NCBI RefSeq assembly: GCF_028372415.1
Contig: NC_092875.1
Span: 33,684,817-33,748,816 of the forward strand
Direction: 5' to 3'
Length of the DNA: 64,000 nucleotides
Origin: Notamacropus eugenii
Taxonomy: Eukaryota; Chordata; Mammalia; Diprotodontia; Macropodidae
In this document: in pieces, positions 54,480 through 64,000 of the stretch
Numbering within the stretch: the stretch's first letter is position 1
Layout: each line of letters starts with the position of its first letter
Notes under the pieces: model-generated
Told to the model about the DNA's origin: nothing
Database searches by the model: none
The model's input: the letters and a program-made list of their open reading frames with translations, nothing else
Made by a program: the position numbers and the translations under genes

Positions 54480-55700
54480 AAGCAAGTGACATCACTGGCC
54501 AAACCCTGTTCCTCAATACTTTCTTCTCTTTCGATGTTCATGACACAGCTCTAGAGACCCTGGTTCTTCTCCTGCTCCTTTGCTGGGTTATCATTCATGC
54601 TGTGCCCTCTAGCCATGAGGGTCCCCCAGTCTTTGAACAAGGCCTTCTTTTCCCTCTCTATGTTCTCTCAGTCATTTCACCAGTTACCTGAGCTCAATTA
54701 TGATCTCTATGCAGATGACTTCCAAATCTGCACATCCAGCCTTAACGTCTCTCTGAACCTCAATCCCTCTATCACCATGTGCGCAGCAGATATCTCCAAC
54801 TACATAGCCCATAGGTATTTCAAACTTAAGTTGTATCTAAAACAAAACTCATTATCTCTCCCACATCTCATCCTCCTCCATTTCTGTGGAGGATACCACC
54901 ACCCTTCTAATGACCCAAGTTCCAAAGCTCAGTCACCCCTAAACCATACTATCCTTCGATCCCCAAGTCCTATGAGTTGTCAAGTTTTGTCCATTCAATC
55001 TCTACAATATTTTTTGCATCCATCCTCTCCTCGCCTCATTCAGACCCTCATCACTTCTCACCTGGACATTACAATAGCCTCCTAATTATCTCCTGCTCCT
55101 TCATCTCTCCCCTATCCAGTGCATCCTCCAAACAGCTGCCAAACTGATAGGCCTTGAGTACAGATTCAACCATGGCTGTCCACTGCTCAGGAAGCTCCCC
55201 ACTGACAAAACGCTAACTCCTCTGCCTGAAACTTATCAGCCCTTCACCATCTGGCTTTATGCAGTCTTTTCAGACTGATCTCATACTGCTCCCCCTTCCA
55301 CACTTTAGATTCCAGTCACACAGGCTGACCTCCTGTTCCCCACCCACAGCACTCCATCTCCCTCCTCCAGGTCTTTCCCGAGGCTGTGCCCGGGACTGGA
55401 ATGCTCTCACTCTTCATCCACACCTCTTAGAATCCTGAGCTCCCTTCAAAGCTAATCTGAAGGGCCATCTCCTCCTATTCTGATTCCCCTTGTTGATAAT
55501 GCCTCCCACACCAAAATTATATCTATTTTGGATTTATGTTGGATTGTCTTACCTACTAACATGCTGTTCCCCCTAGTACAAGGTAAGCTGCTTAACCAGA
55601 GACTGTCTGAGTTTTTACTTTGTTAAAAAATCCCCAGGCCTAGTGCCCAGCACACAAGTCGGTAAGTCGGGGCTTAGTAAATGTTCACTGACTGAACCAG
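54480..55700 (+). repeat. L2/CR1-clade LINE with RT remnant and 3' end
   Basis: A frame at 54597-55085 reads LNYDLYADDFQICTSS, the YADD catalytic box of a CR1-group reverse transcriptase, then TSHLDITIAS. Downstream are GAAGCTCCCCACTGACAAAA, GGACTGGAATGCTCTCACTC and an L2 tail (CCTAGTGCCCAGCACACAAG, AATGTTCACTGACTGAACC). Confidence 0.8.
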
Positions 55701-56096
55701 TGCACTTCCAATCTGCCGCTATCCAAATGACTCCCACTTCTGTTTGTCTGCTCACTATCCCTCCTCCCTAAGTCTGTTTCTTCATCTGTAAAATGAGGGT
55801 AAAAATACAGATTTCAAGGGTTATTGTGGGGAAAGTGTTTTATAAACCACAAAGCTCTAGAGAAATATAATTCATGGTTATGATTATCCCAACAAATTCA
55901 AGTTAAAATAAATTTCTTAAGCACCTCCTGTGGATAGCTAACAAGGCTATGCTAAGTATCAGGAATAGAGGCTATGTGAATGAAAGGAAAGAGACAGATG
56001 CAAAAAGTGCTATGGAGCTGAGTGGACCTCAACAAATCTCCCATACTCTCCATGCAAACTTCCTCACCTTCCCTTATCATCCCAGCACATGATAAT

Positions 56097-56100
<4 letters not shown>

Positions 56101-56135
<35 letters not shown>

Positions 56136-56167
56136 CACACACCCTCACACACCCTCACACACCCTAA
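56101..56167. repeat. (CA)n plus 10-bp repeat
   Basis: About 30 nt of AC repeats, then three copies of ACCCTCACAC and a partial ACCCTAAC. Confidence 0.95.
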
Positions 56168-56199
56168 CTGCATCTTGTTCAATGTCTCCCCAAGTAAAC

Positions 56200-56298
56200 T
56201 GCCAACTCCATTAGGGTAAGGACATTTTCTGCTTTACTATGTCCTGCACAGTAGTTTACACATAGCAGGCACTCAATAAATACTTATTGGTTGACAAT
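56200..56298 (+). repeat. L2-type LINE 3' end
   Basis: AACTCCATTAGGGTAAGGAC, TTACACATAGCAGGCACTCA, AATAAATACTTATTGGTTGA. Confidence 0.7.
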
Positions 56299-57174
56299 AT
56301 TAATAACCACAAGATAACCCCAAACCCAGGCCTGAGAGGTTATGCTCCAAATAAATCAGACACTCACTTAGTTCAGGACTAGAATTCAACTTTTAATGAC
56401 CATTAAAAATGGCATTCCAATTCTCTAGAGTATTATTTCCAGGTGGCAGCCAGCTGAGCTCAAACTTTGTCACACCTCAGTGTTTCCAAGTCCCCCACAA
56501 GGCATCTGGGGCAGGAGAAAAGAACTCAGTGCTTGTTGTCCCCAGTTAGCGCTCCTTCAGTGAGGCCACTCACACTCCAAAGACCAAGAAAATAAAGCCC
56601 TTCTCTTTAGAGGCAGACAATTCACTTTTGCCCATAAGACCAACAAGGGGCCAGCACCACACTGCCGGTGGCATTGTGCCAGACCCTTCTACTCCATTAC
56701 TGCCATTCAGTACCATCCACAGCCTGGACCCTGTTCAAGGAGAAAATGAGCTCCAAGGCCCAGGCAAACAGCCAGGGTTCAACCTGGAGGCAGGAGCTGG
56801 CTCTACCCACTGCTTTACAGACCAGCAGGACAGGCCTCCCACAAAAATCAATACAAGAAAAAAGAAAACATTATGGAAAGATAAATAAAAATAATCTAAT
56901 AGGAAATAACCTTTCATAGGTCCCACTAGTCCTATGCAGCTTTGTGAAGTCCAGGAGAGGTTACAGAACTAGGAATGAAGGTACTTTTAAAGAGGCTGTA
57001 AAGTACAATGAGAAGAACACTGCGCAGAATCTGAAACTCTGGGTTCAAGTCCTGGCTGGGCCACATCCTGATTCAGCCATGTGCTCATGCCATAGTACAT
57101 TGCTTTATTCCTCTGCACAGTGCCTGGAACATAGTAGGTGCTTCCTAAGTGTTTTTTGATTGACTGGAGAGAAT

Positions 57175-58190
57175 TTACCTCAACTCTATCACAGTTTTGG
57201 TCAAAGTCTCTGGAGGAGACAAGAATCAGTCAGATAGACTGCAACACGGTTGATGGTCAGACTCAAAGGGCAGTTTTTAATGATTCAAAGTCAATATACC
57301 AAGAGGTCTCCAGTGGAGTAGTCAACTGATCTGCATGAATTTAGCCAGCCCTGGGCTGCTTAACACTTCTGCCAATGTCTCAGACAAAAACTTAGATGGT
57401 ATGCTTGTCAGATTTTCAGATGACACGAAGATGGGAGGGATAATTAACAATAAATTAAAAAGTCAGGATGCAAAAGGACAGAACTGGGCTAAATCTAATA
57501 AGATGAAATTCAACAGAAATAAATGTAAAGTCTTATACTTGAGCACACACACAAAAAAACCTCAATTTCACAAAGATAAGATTGGGGATGAATAGACAGA
57601 CAGAGATTGTTCTAAAGTGTAAGTTGACCAAGTCAGCTGTGTAAGGTGCTAAACTCATCTTGGGCTTCTCTAAGAGGGACAGAGCCTCCAGGAAGAAGGA
57701 AGCACTTGTCCCAGTACACTCTGTCCTTAGCAAACCTCGTCTGGAGCACTGTCTATTCTGGGTGCCGTGGCTTAAAAGGGATGTTGGTAAGCTGGAGGGT
57801 CCCCAAAGCAGGGCAACCAGGATGGCCAAAAGTCAAGCTCCTGTCATAAAGACTGGTTGAAAGAACTGGATCTGCTTAGCCTGGAGAAGACACAAGGCAG
57901 GACATAATAGCTTCTCTGAATATCAGCAGGGATGTCACAGGAAGGATGAACTAGGCTTTTTCCATTTGGCCCCCAAAACCAGAAGCAATGGATAGAAATT
58001 GAAAAGAAGCCAATTTCAGCTCAAGGGAAAACTTCCTAACAGTGAGAACTGTCCCTAAGTAGAAGGGGCTGTCTGGAAAAGTGATGGGCTCCTCTTCCTT
58101 GGCAGTCTTCAAGCAGGACTGGTCAATCACCTGTTGGGGATGTTAAGAGTATAGATCCATCTGTGCCCTTCAACTCTCAAAGATAATAAT
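57175..58190 (+). repeat. L3/CR1 LINE with RT remnant
   Basis: A frame at 57335-57595 reads MLVRFSDDTKMGGIINNK and MKFNRNKCKVLYLS, the (F/Y)xDD region of a CR1-group reverse transcriptase with Ala replaced by Ser. Downstream: CAGGGCAACCAGGATGGCC, GCTTAGCCTGGAGAAGACAC, AAAACTTCCTAACAGTGAGA, GGCAGTCTTCAAGCAGGACT. A MIR/L2 piece precedes it (57000-57170). Confidence 0.75.
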
Positions 58191-58449
58191 ACTTATACCA
58201 TCTACCTCACAGGGTTATTAATAAAAACTACTCCTATAACAGTGCACGATTTACAAAGCACTTCTGGAGAAAGTGCTTTGCCAAATGTATAATGTTCAAA
58301 TCTCACCTCTGACATTTACTACCTTTGTGACCTCAGTCAAGTCACCTTACCTTGCTGGACCACAGTTTCCTTAAATGTAGAATGAAAGGCTGCTGGTGTC
58401 TCTTCTGCTCTACATCTATGAGCCAACGATCCTAAAGTACTTAAACTTC

Positions 58450-59215
58450 CTGGAGGTTTGAGTCACTTCATATTCACCAGATTGGTAAAGATGACAAAAA
58501 GGAAAAATGATAAATGTTGAAAGAGCTATGGGAATATTAGATATATTAACACCCTGTTAGTGGAGCTTTGAAATGGTTCAGCCATTCTGGAAAATATATA
58601 ATTTATTATATATATATATATATATGTATAAAATATAATTTGGAAATTATACTCACAATTTGACTACACTACACATACCAGTGATAACACTACTAAGCCT
58701 ATACCCCAAAGTGATCAAAGAAAGAAGAAAAATACTCATGCATACAAACCTTTAGAGCAGCTCTTTTTATAGTGGCAAAAAACCAGAAACTGTGGGGATA
58801 CTCATTAATTGGGTTTTGATTGAACACATGATGCTATGTGAATGTAGTAAAATGCTACTATGTTATAAGAAATAACAGAGGACAATGTCAAGGAGACCTA
58901 GAAAAAAAAAAACTTGGATGAACTGATGAAGAGTAAAGTGAGCTGAGCCAGGAGGACAATATAGAAAAGACGAAACTTTCATCAACAACCAATCAGAACT
59001 CCAGAAAGCCCATAATGGAACATGCTATCCACCAGGTGATAGATTCAGGGTGCAAAATGGACATCAATGCCAGAATTTCTTTTACTTGATTATATAACAT
59101 TTGTCACAAGAGTTTGGGTTGTTTTTTTTTTCCCTATGGTGTGGGGGCAGAGAAGAAGAGAATATAAATTTTTATTAATCTAAAAAAACTAAAATTTAAA
59201 TTGAAAAAAAAATCA
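58450..59215 (+). repeat. L1 3' end
   Basis: CCATTCTGGAAAATATATA, CCTATACCCCAAAGTGATCA, AGAGCAGCTCTTTTTATAGT, CTACTATGTTATAAGAAATA; interrupted by a short TA run (58598-58625). Confidence 0.75.
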
Positions 59216-60639
59216 AGAAATCTGATGAAATAACCTCTGAGATCTATATTCAATACTATAATCAACCTGAGCTGCCATTGTTACCCTGGAGCAAGAGATG
59301 TACCCAGTGATTCTCTAATTTTCCTGATCTAGCATGGTATAACAACCCACAAGGACAGAAGAATGCCATTCATTTCTATAAGGCAAAAAACAATTCCATT
59401 GTCTCACCCAAGCTCAGATCACAAAGGAAAAAGTCTTCAGTGACTTCTCTCATCTCCTATTACACAAGTGCAACACTGAGGGTGCTTCACACCATTTTCC
59501 TCTTTATCCCCAAACATAAACTCTCATTTGGTGGTTAACCAGAACAAATCTACTTTTGGGTGGTGCAACAATTCCCATCCCCTACTCCCACCCTTGAAAA
59601 CTGGCTGAAATACACCACACGGTATAGACACGTTTAGAACAATGCAGCTTCTCCCTCCCTTGGCCAGCAGTGGGGTGTCCTGATAGGGTAAGGGAAAGAA
59701 TGGAGAACCAAAATTCCCCAAAAGAAGTTTTGTTTCCAGACCCATAATGGCCTTATTTTTTTCCCTCAATTTTCCATGGAAAGCCCCAGTTCAGAGAAGG
59801 CCAGTATTGTTCTTCATATAAGCAAGTCCAAAAGAAAAAAGAAGAAAAAAAGAGGAGCCCCCAGTCACAGCCAGATTCCATTTTTAGCCAATTATCAACA
59901 TGACAAAGCTACACAAGAATGCCACAGTTAACTGTGCTGTCACTGGTACACAAAGGGCTTCATAAATGAGGTGACCAAAATAACAAGGCTAGCCATTGCC
60001 ACAAAGGTGAAGAAGTGCTGCAATGAAAGACAAAATAGAAAAGCATCTCCCATAACCAGGCCTAGCAGAGGCCCATGTGATGGGCATGCCAACAAAAGAC
60101 TGGCCAAAAGTAGTGGGGGAAGGCAGAAGCTTTCATTTGGCTGGGGAAGGAGAAATAACTGTAAATGGTAAGGCTCAGGTTAGAGGCCTCTCTGCCACTG
60201 ACTCAGGAAATTTTTAAGGGCCTGATTATTGATGAAGGAATTGATGTCCATATAAGTTTAATGGTGGTGGCAAGGTAGTCTATAGAGCTAACTCACAGGG
60301 GCTGGCCTGGATTTAATTCATGTCACATCGATTTAAATTCAGTCTAAGTCACTAGTGAGAAGACTTAATTATCATTTTTCTACAAAGTTCATTCTTGTTA
60401 TTTGACATGTATTCTTCACATTTCAGACATAATTTTAAATGCACCATATGCTTAAAAGCCATGATTCCTTTTGATAACTTTTCCAAATAATTTTTTATAG
60501 TGATGTCAGAAACTCTGTGATTATTTGATTATTTTACTTGCAAAAAATAACTAAGAACATGATTGCTGTCTTCAAACTTTTGAAGTTACTGTGAGGCATT
60601 CATCTCTAACCCATGGATATTTAGAAAATGTTTTTGCCA

Positions 60640-60790
60640 CACTATGTTGCCATCCAAAACAACATCTGCAGTATTTCATTTCAATAACTTGTCCAAGATC
60701 ACACAGGGAGTAAATGGCAGAGCTGAAACTCAAACCCAGGTCCTCTGCCTCTCAATCCAGAGCTCCTTCCACTGTATTACACGGTTCAGA
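60640..60790 (-). repeat. MIR-like SINE fragment
   Basis: AACTTGTCCAAGATCACACA, GCAGAGCTGAAACTCAAACC, GGTCCTCTGCCTCTCAATCC: a reverse MIR body. Confidence 0.65.
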
Positions 60791-60916
60791 ACTAGTTCTA
60801 GAGCAGATATACTTTATAAAATGACATAATCACAAGATCTGGGAGCTGCAATGGGACATCAAAGGCCATCTAATCCAACCCATAAACAGAATTTAAAATG
60901 AGTTCCCTCCCACATG

Positions 60917-60918
60917 CG

Positions 60919-60978
<60 letters not shown>

Positions 60979-60985
60979 GCACAGC
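60917..60985. repeat. (CT)n(CA)n microsatellite
   Basis: CTCTCT run of about 37 nt passing directly into an ACACAC run of about 24 nt. Confidence 0.95.
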
Positions 60986-61344
60986 AAGCAAGAGATAATG
61001 GTGTATTGTGGCCTATTTATAAAGCTTTTAAGAAAAGACTGCATAAACTGTCATTGGCAATCACATGATTTAGCCTTTCTGCTTTTTTTTTAAGGACAGG
61101 CCCCAGATCTGTGGGTCAGGGGGCAGAAAGCAAGGGAAAGGGAAGGAATTGTTTCTTGGGAAAGGATTTCTGGGCCAAACAAAATGTATCCATCATTAAA
61201 GAAAAAAGAAGAGACTAACATGCCTATACTCGTCAACAACCACATATTAAGTGCTCATGTGCCAGGCGCTGTGATAGGCAACAAAGACAAGAAAGACCTA
61301 GACAACACGGTCAAGATCCAAAAACATTCTTTCAGGATAAAGAA

Positions 61345-61625
61345 GAGGTTATTAACCATTTTTGTGCCATAGTGCCATTTGGCAGTCTGGACCCCATTCT
61401 CAGTATGTTTTTAAATGAATAACATAAAATACATAAGATTACAAAGGAAACCAGTTAAACTTAAAACTAAAACACAAAATGTATATATGTGTATATACAT
61501 ATATATATAAAACTCATATATATAATATACATACGTGTAAATAAATCATATACAAATTTGTGGGTTTATATACATATATGGAGGGGGTGTAGTACAAGTT
61601 CAGGGACCCCAAGTTAAGAATCTCC
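61345..61625 (-). mobile_element. Second copy of the MITE-like DNA transposon
   Basis: AGGTTATTAACCATTTTTGT at the left and CCCCAAGTTAAGAATCTCC at the right are imperfect inverted ends. The body GTGCCATTTGGCAGTCTGGA, AATGAATAACATAAAATACA, ATTACAAAGGAAACCAGTTA mirrors the copy at 37971-38288. A TATATA/TGTATA run (61478-61580) has expanded inside it. Confidence 0.6.
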
Positions 61626-61629
61626 AGGC

Positions 61630-62368
61630 CTAGAGCACTGGACTGAATCTAAGATGAATTTCAATAAGGATAAATGTAAAGTCTTGCACTAGGACACACA
61701 CACACAAATCAACTTCACAAGGACAAGATTCAGAACAGCAGTTGTTCTGAAAAAAAATCTGGGCCTCTAGTGAACTGCCAGCTCATTGAGTCAGCAGCAT
61801 CAGGTGGCAGCCAAATGCCATCTTGGGCTGCTTTAAGAGGGGCAGGGCTTCCAGGGAGGGAGAGGGAAGTGCCAACCCCTCTGCACTCTGCCCTCAGCAA
61901 CCCTCATGTACAGCATTGCGTTCAGTCTAGGTGCCATGGTTTCAAAAGGACATAGTAAACTGAAGAGTGTCCAGAGCAGGGGAACCAGGATGGCCAAAGG
62001 TCTGGTGTCCCTGTCGTGAAGACTGGTTGAAAGAACTGGGCATGGACTCAAGAGAACATGATAGCTGTCTTCAAATATTTGAAGAGCTGTCTGTGGAGGA
62101 CAGACTAGACTTGTTCCACTTGGGAATAAAGCACAAGAACATTGGGCATAAGCTGCAATTTCAGTTTGATATCTGGAAAAACTTCCTAACAATGTCCCAA
62201 AGGGAAATGGCCTAGTAGAGGTGGTAAGCCCTCTCCTTGGAGGTCTTCAAGCAGAAGTTGAACTACTCACTACTTGACAAATATATTATTGTGGGGATTC
62301 CTGTAGTGAAGGGATTGGATTAAATGGCCAATGAGGTTCCTTTCAACCCTCAAATTCAGTAATTCTAT
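61630..62368 (+). repeat. L3/CR1 LINE 3' region
   Basis: AATTTCAATAAGGATAAATG, ATCTTGGGCTGCTTTAAGAG, GAGTGTCCAGAGCAGGGGAA, AACATGATAGCTGTCTTCAA, GGAAAAACTTCCTAACAATG, ending CCTTTCAACCCTCAAATTCA and AATTCTATG, the classic CR1/L3 terminus. Confidence 0.8.
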
Positions 62369-63149
62369 GTCTTGAGGATGACTCTAATGTTGCAGATGCT
62401 GGTCACTGGAAAAACAGTGGTGCCCTCAATAGAAATGGGGAAATAAGTAAGAGTGGGCTTGGAGGAAAAGGTAATGAGGTACTCCTGGAAACTTAGGAAC
62501 TTTAACCAGTGCAACAACCAACACAATTCCATAGTACATACTAGTCACCTTCTAACAGAGAAGTTATGTACTCAAGGTACAGAATGAGACAGAAATCTTT
62601 GGACACGGTCAACATGGGAATTTGTTTTCCTTGGTTTACATATTTGCTATAGGGTTTTCACTTTCTCCCCCCCACCCCAATTTGGGGAAGGATGGTAGTA
62701 GAAGGAGCAAAGAACGGGCTTTGGATAGAGTTGCCAAAAAAGAAAGATCCCTGAAGTAGCTTTAAAGGTAAAGAAGACAAATGAAAGAAGTTCAGGAGGA
62801 CATATAGAAAAGTAGGACAGCTTGGAAAGTTGCACATTGAATTTTTTATAAACTTTTTAAAAAGCAACTGTTATTAGAGTTCTACACAACAGGGTGACAA
62901 GTTTCAAAGACAATCCTCTCCTTCTGATCTACTATACATATGGAAATGCTCATTTTATTTGGCATTTAAGAATTTTAAATTTAAATTAGAATTTTAAAAA
63001 TTAAAATTTGGAATAATTCTAAGAGTTAATGAGTTCTGCTTTGGACACATTTGAGAAACGTATGGAAATCCAGTACAGATATGCATCAGGAAACTGGTGA
63101 CTCCAGTAGAGACAAAAATTATTATATTATATGGAAGTCAGCTTCAGAG

Positions 63150-63470
63150 AGATTATCAGTTGAACCCATGGGATCTAATGAGATCACCAAGACATAAAGA
63201 AAGGAAGAAGAGGACCCAAGAGAGAACCCTAGCATACAGTCACCCAGAGTGGGCAGAACAGAGATGATGAGTCAGCAAAGGAGACTGGAAATAGACTAGT
63301 CAGATAGGCAAGAGGAAATCCATGTGATGTAAGTGTCATAAAAACCCAAGCAAGACGGCATCCAAGAAAAGGGTTCAACAGCATCAAAAGTTGCAGGAAG
63401 ATTACGGAGGATGAGGATTGGAAAAAAAACAAACAAACAATGGAATTTGCAATTCAAAGACCATTAGCCC
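63150..63470 (-). repeat. L2/CR1-clade LINE, RT-region fragment
   Basis: Plus strand AGTTGAACCCATGGGATCTA, AATGAGATCACCAAGACAT, GGAGACTGGAAATAGACTAG and GATTACGGAGGATGAGGATT parallel the 35770-36120 part of the long element, that is, the reverse-transcriptase coding part read in reverse. Confidence 0.65.
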
Positions 63471-63474
63471 TTTG

Positions 63475-63720
63475 AGCCACAGACCTCATTCCTGGGCATG
63501 TATGCCAAGGAAATAAAAGACAGAAGCCCAATAAGCACCAATATATTCTGAGCAGCACTTTTTGTGGTAGCAAAAAATTGGAGACAAAGTGAGTGCCCAT
63601 CAATTACAAAATGGCTACATGAAATGATGGTACATGAAAGCAATAGAAACAACATGAACTAATACTGAGTGAAGTCAGCAGAACCGGGAGGACCCATGCA
63701 TAATGACTGCAGAATAACAA
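63475..63720 (+). repeat. L1 3' fragment
   Basis: GAGCAGCACTTTTTGTGGTA, GCAAAAAATTGGAGACAAAG, TGAGTGCCCATCAATTACAA, ATACTGAGTGAAGTCAGCAG. The last 280 bp of the window beyond it, apart from an A17 run near 63904, are unassigned. Confidence 0.65.
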
Positions 63721-64000
63721 TCACGTAAATGAAAAGAACACTGCCCAACACTGGGTCAGGAGAAGGACCAATCTTTGTCCTCAGAAAAAGAAAGGAGGAA
63801 GCAGCTCTCTCCTTGGCACAGAGAGCAGGATCAAGGCTGGCCTTCCTGATGACTGGGGGCTGAGGAGGGGCACCATATCCAAACATGACTGAGATTGAGA
63901 AGCAAAAAAAAAAAAAAAAAATCAACAAAACCATGTTATTGTTTTTTTCAAAGAGATCACTAGGACCTGGTGGAGCAATTGGGTAGCAGAGCTGAGAGTC

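Noticed and set aside
59971-60171. 66-residue Lys/Arg-rich plus-strand frame
   Set aside because: Short, in intron 1, with no homology that I can recognise; consistent with chance.

Overview
The window is vertebrate nuclear DNA, almost certainly from a marsupial. It carries one intact gene on the minus strand: PTPN11, which encodes the tyrosine phosphatase SHP2. Coding exons 2 to 15 and a 3'-UTR exon 16 can be read from right to left. All splice sites inside the window are GT-AG, the phases match throughout, and no stop or frameshift interrupts the frame. The coding parts add up to 1768 nt. With the 14 nt expected from exon 1 this gives 1782 nt, the exact length of the 593-residue SHP2 form. 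Exon 1 (start codon, promoter, CpG island) is not in the window and should lie beyond base 64000, because intron 1 is still running there.

Layout: 1-2040 is intergenic DNA downstream of the gene, mostly old LINE fragments. 2040-7438 is the long 3'-UTR exon with a good poly(A) signal at its left end. 7439-9625 is an intron inside the 3' UTR. 9626-21308 holds exons 15 to 10 (C-terminal tail and most of the phosphatase domain). 28376-29819 holds exons 9 to 7. A 12.5-kb intron 6 follows. 42338-44666 holds exons 6 to 4 (C-SH2 and linker), 46523-46717 holds exon 3 and 51038-51160 holds exon 2 (N-SH2). From 51161 to the end is intron 1, packed with LINE remnants.

The marsupial assignment rests on the repeats: a tRNA-derived SINE with the typical marsupial 'GAGCTGGAGAAGGAAATGGC' body and an 'AAGAGTTGGACACAACTGAA' tail, many L1 3' ends of the marsupial type, and abundant L2/L3/CR1 and MIR remnants. 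I cannot name the species. The inferred protein differs from the human sequence (recalled from memory) at only about nine positions.

I found no second protein gene, RNA gene, CRISPR array or new biological system. The points most worth checking are: loss of the upstream acceptor AG needed for the ALLQ (597-residue) splice form; a CA-rich tract of about 390 bp placed just upstream of the exon that completes the catalytic loop; a conserved 3'-UTR intron; a three-level transposon nest with a readable 14-bp target duplication; and several repeat-like blocks I cannot classify.
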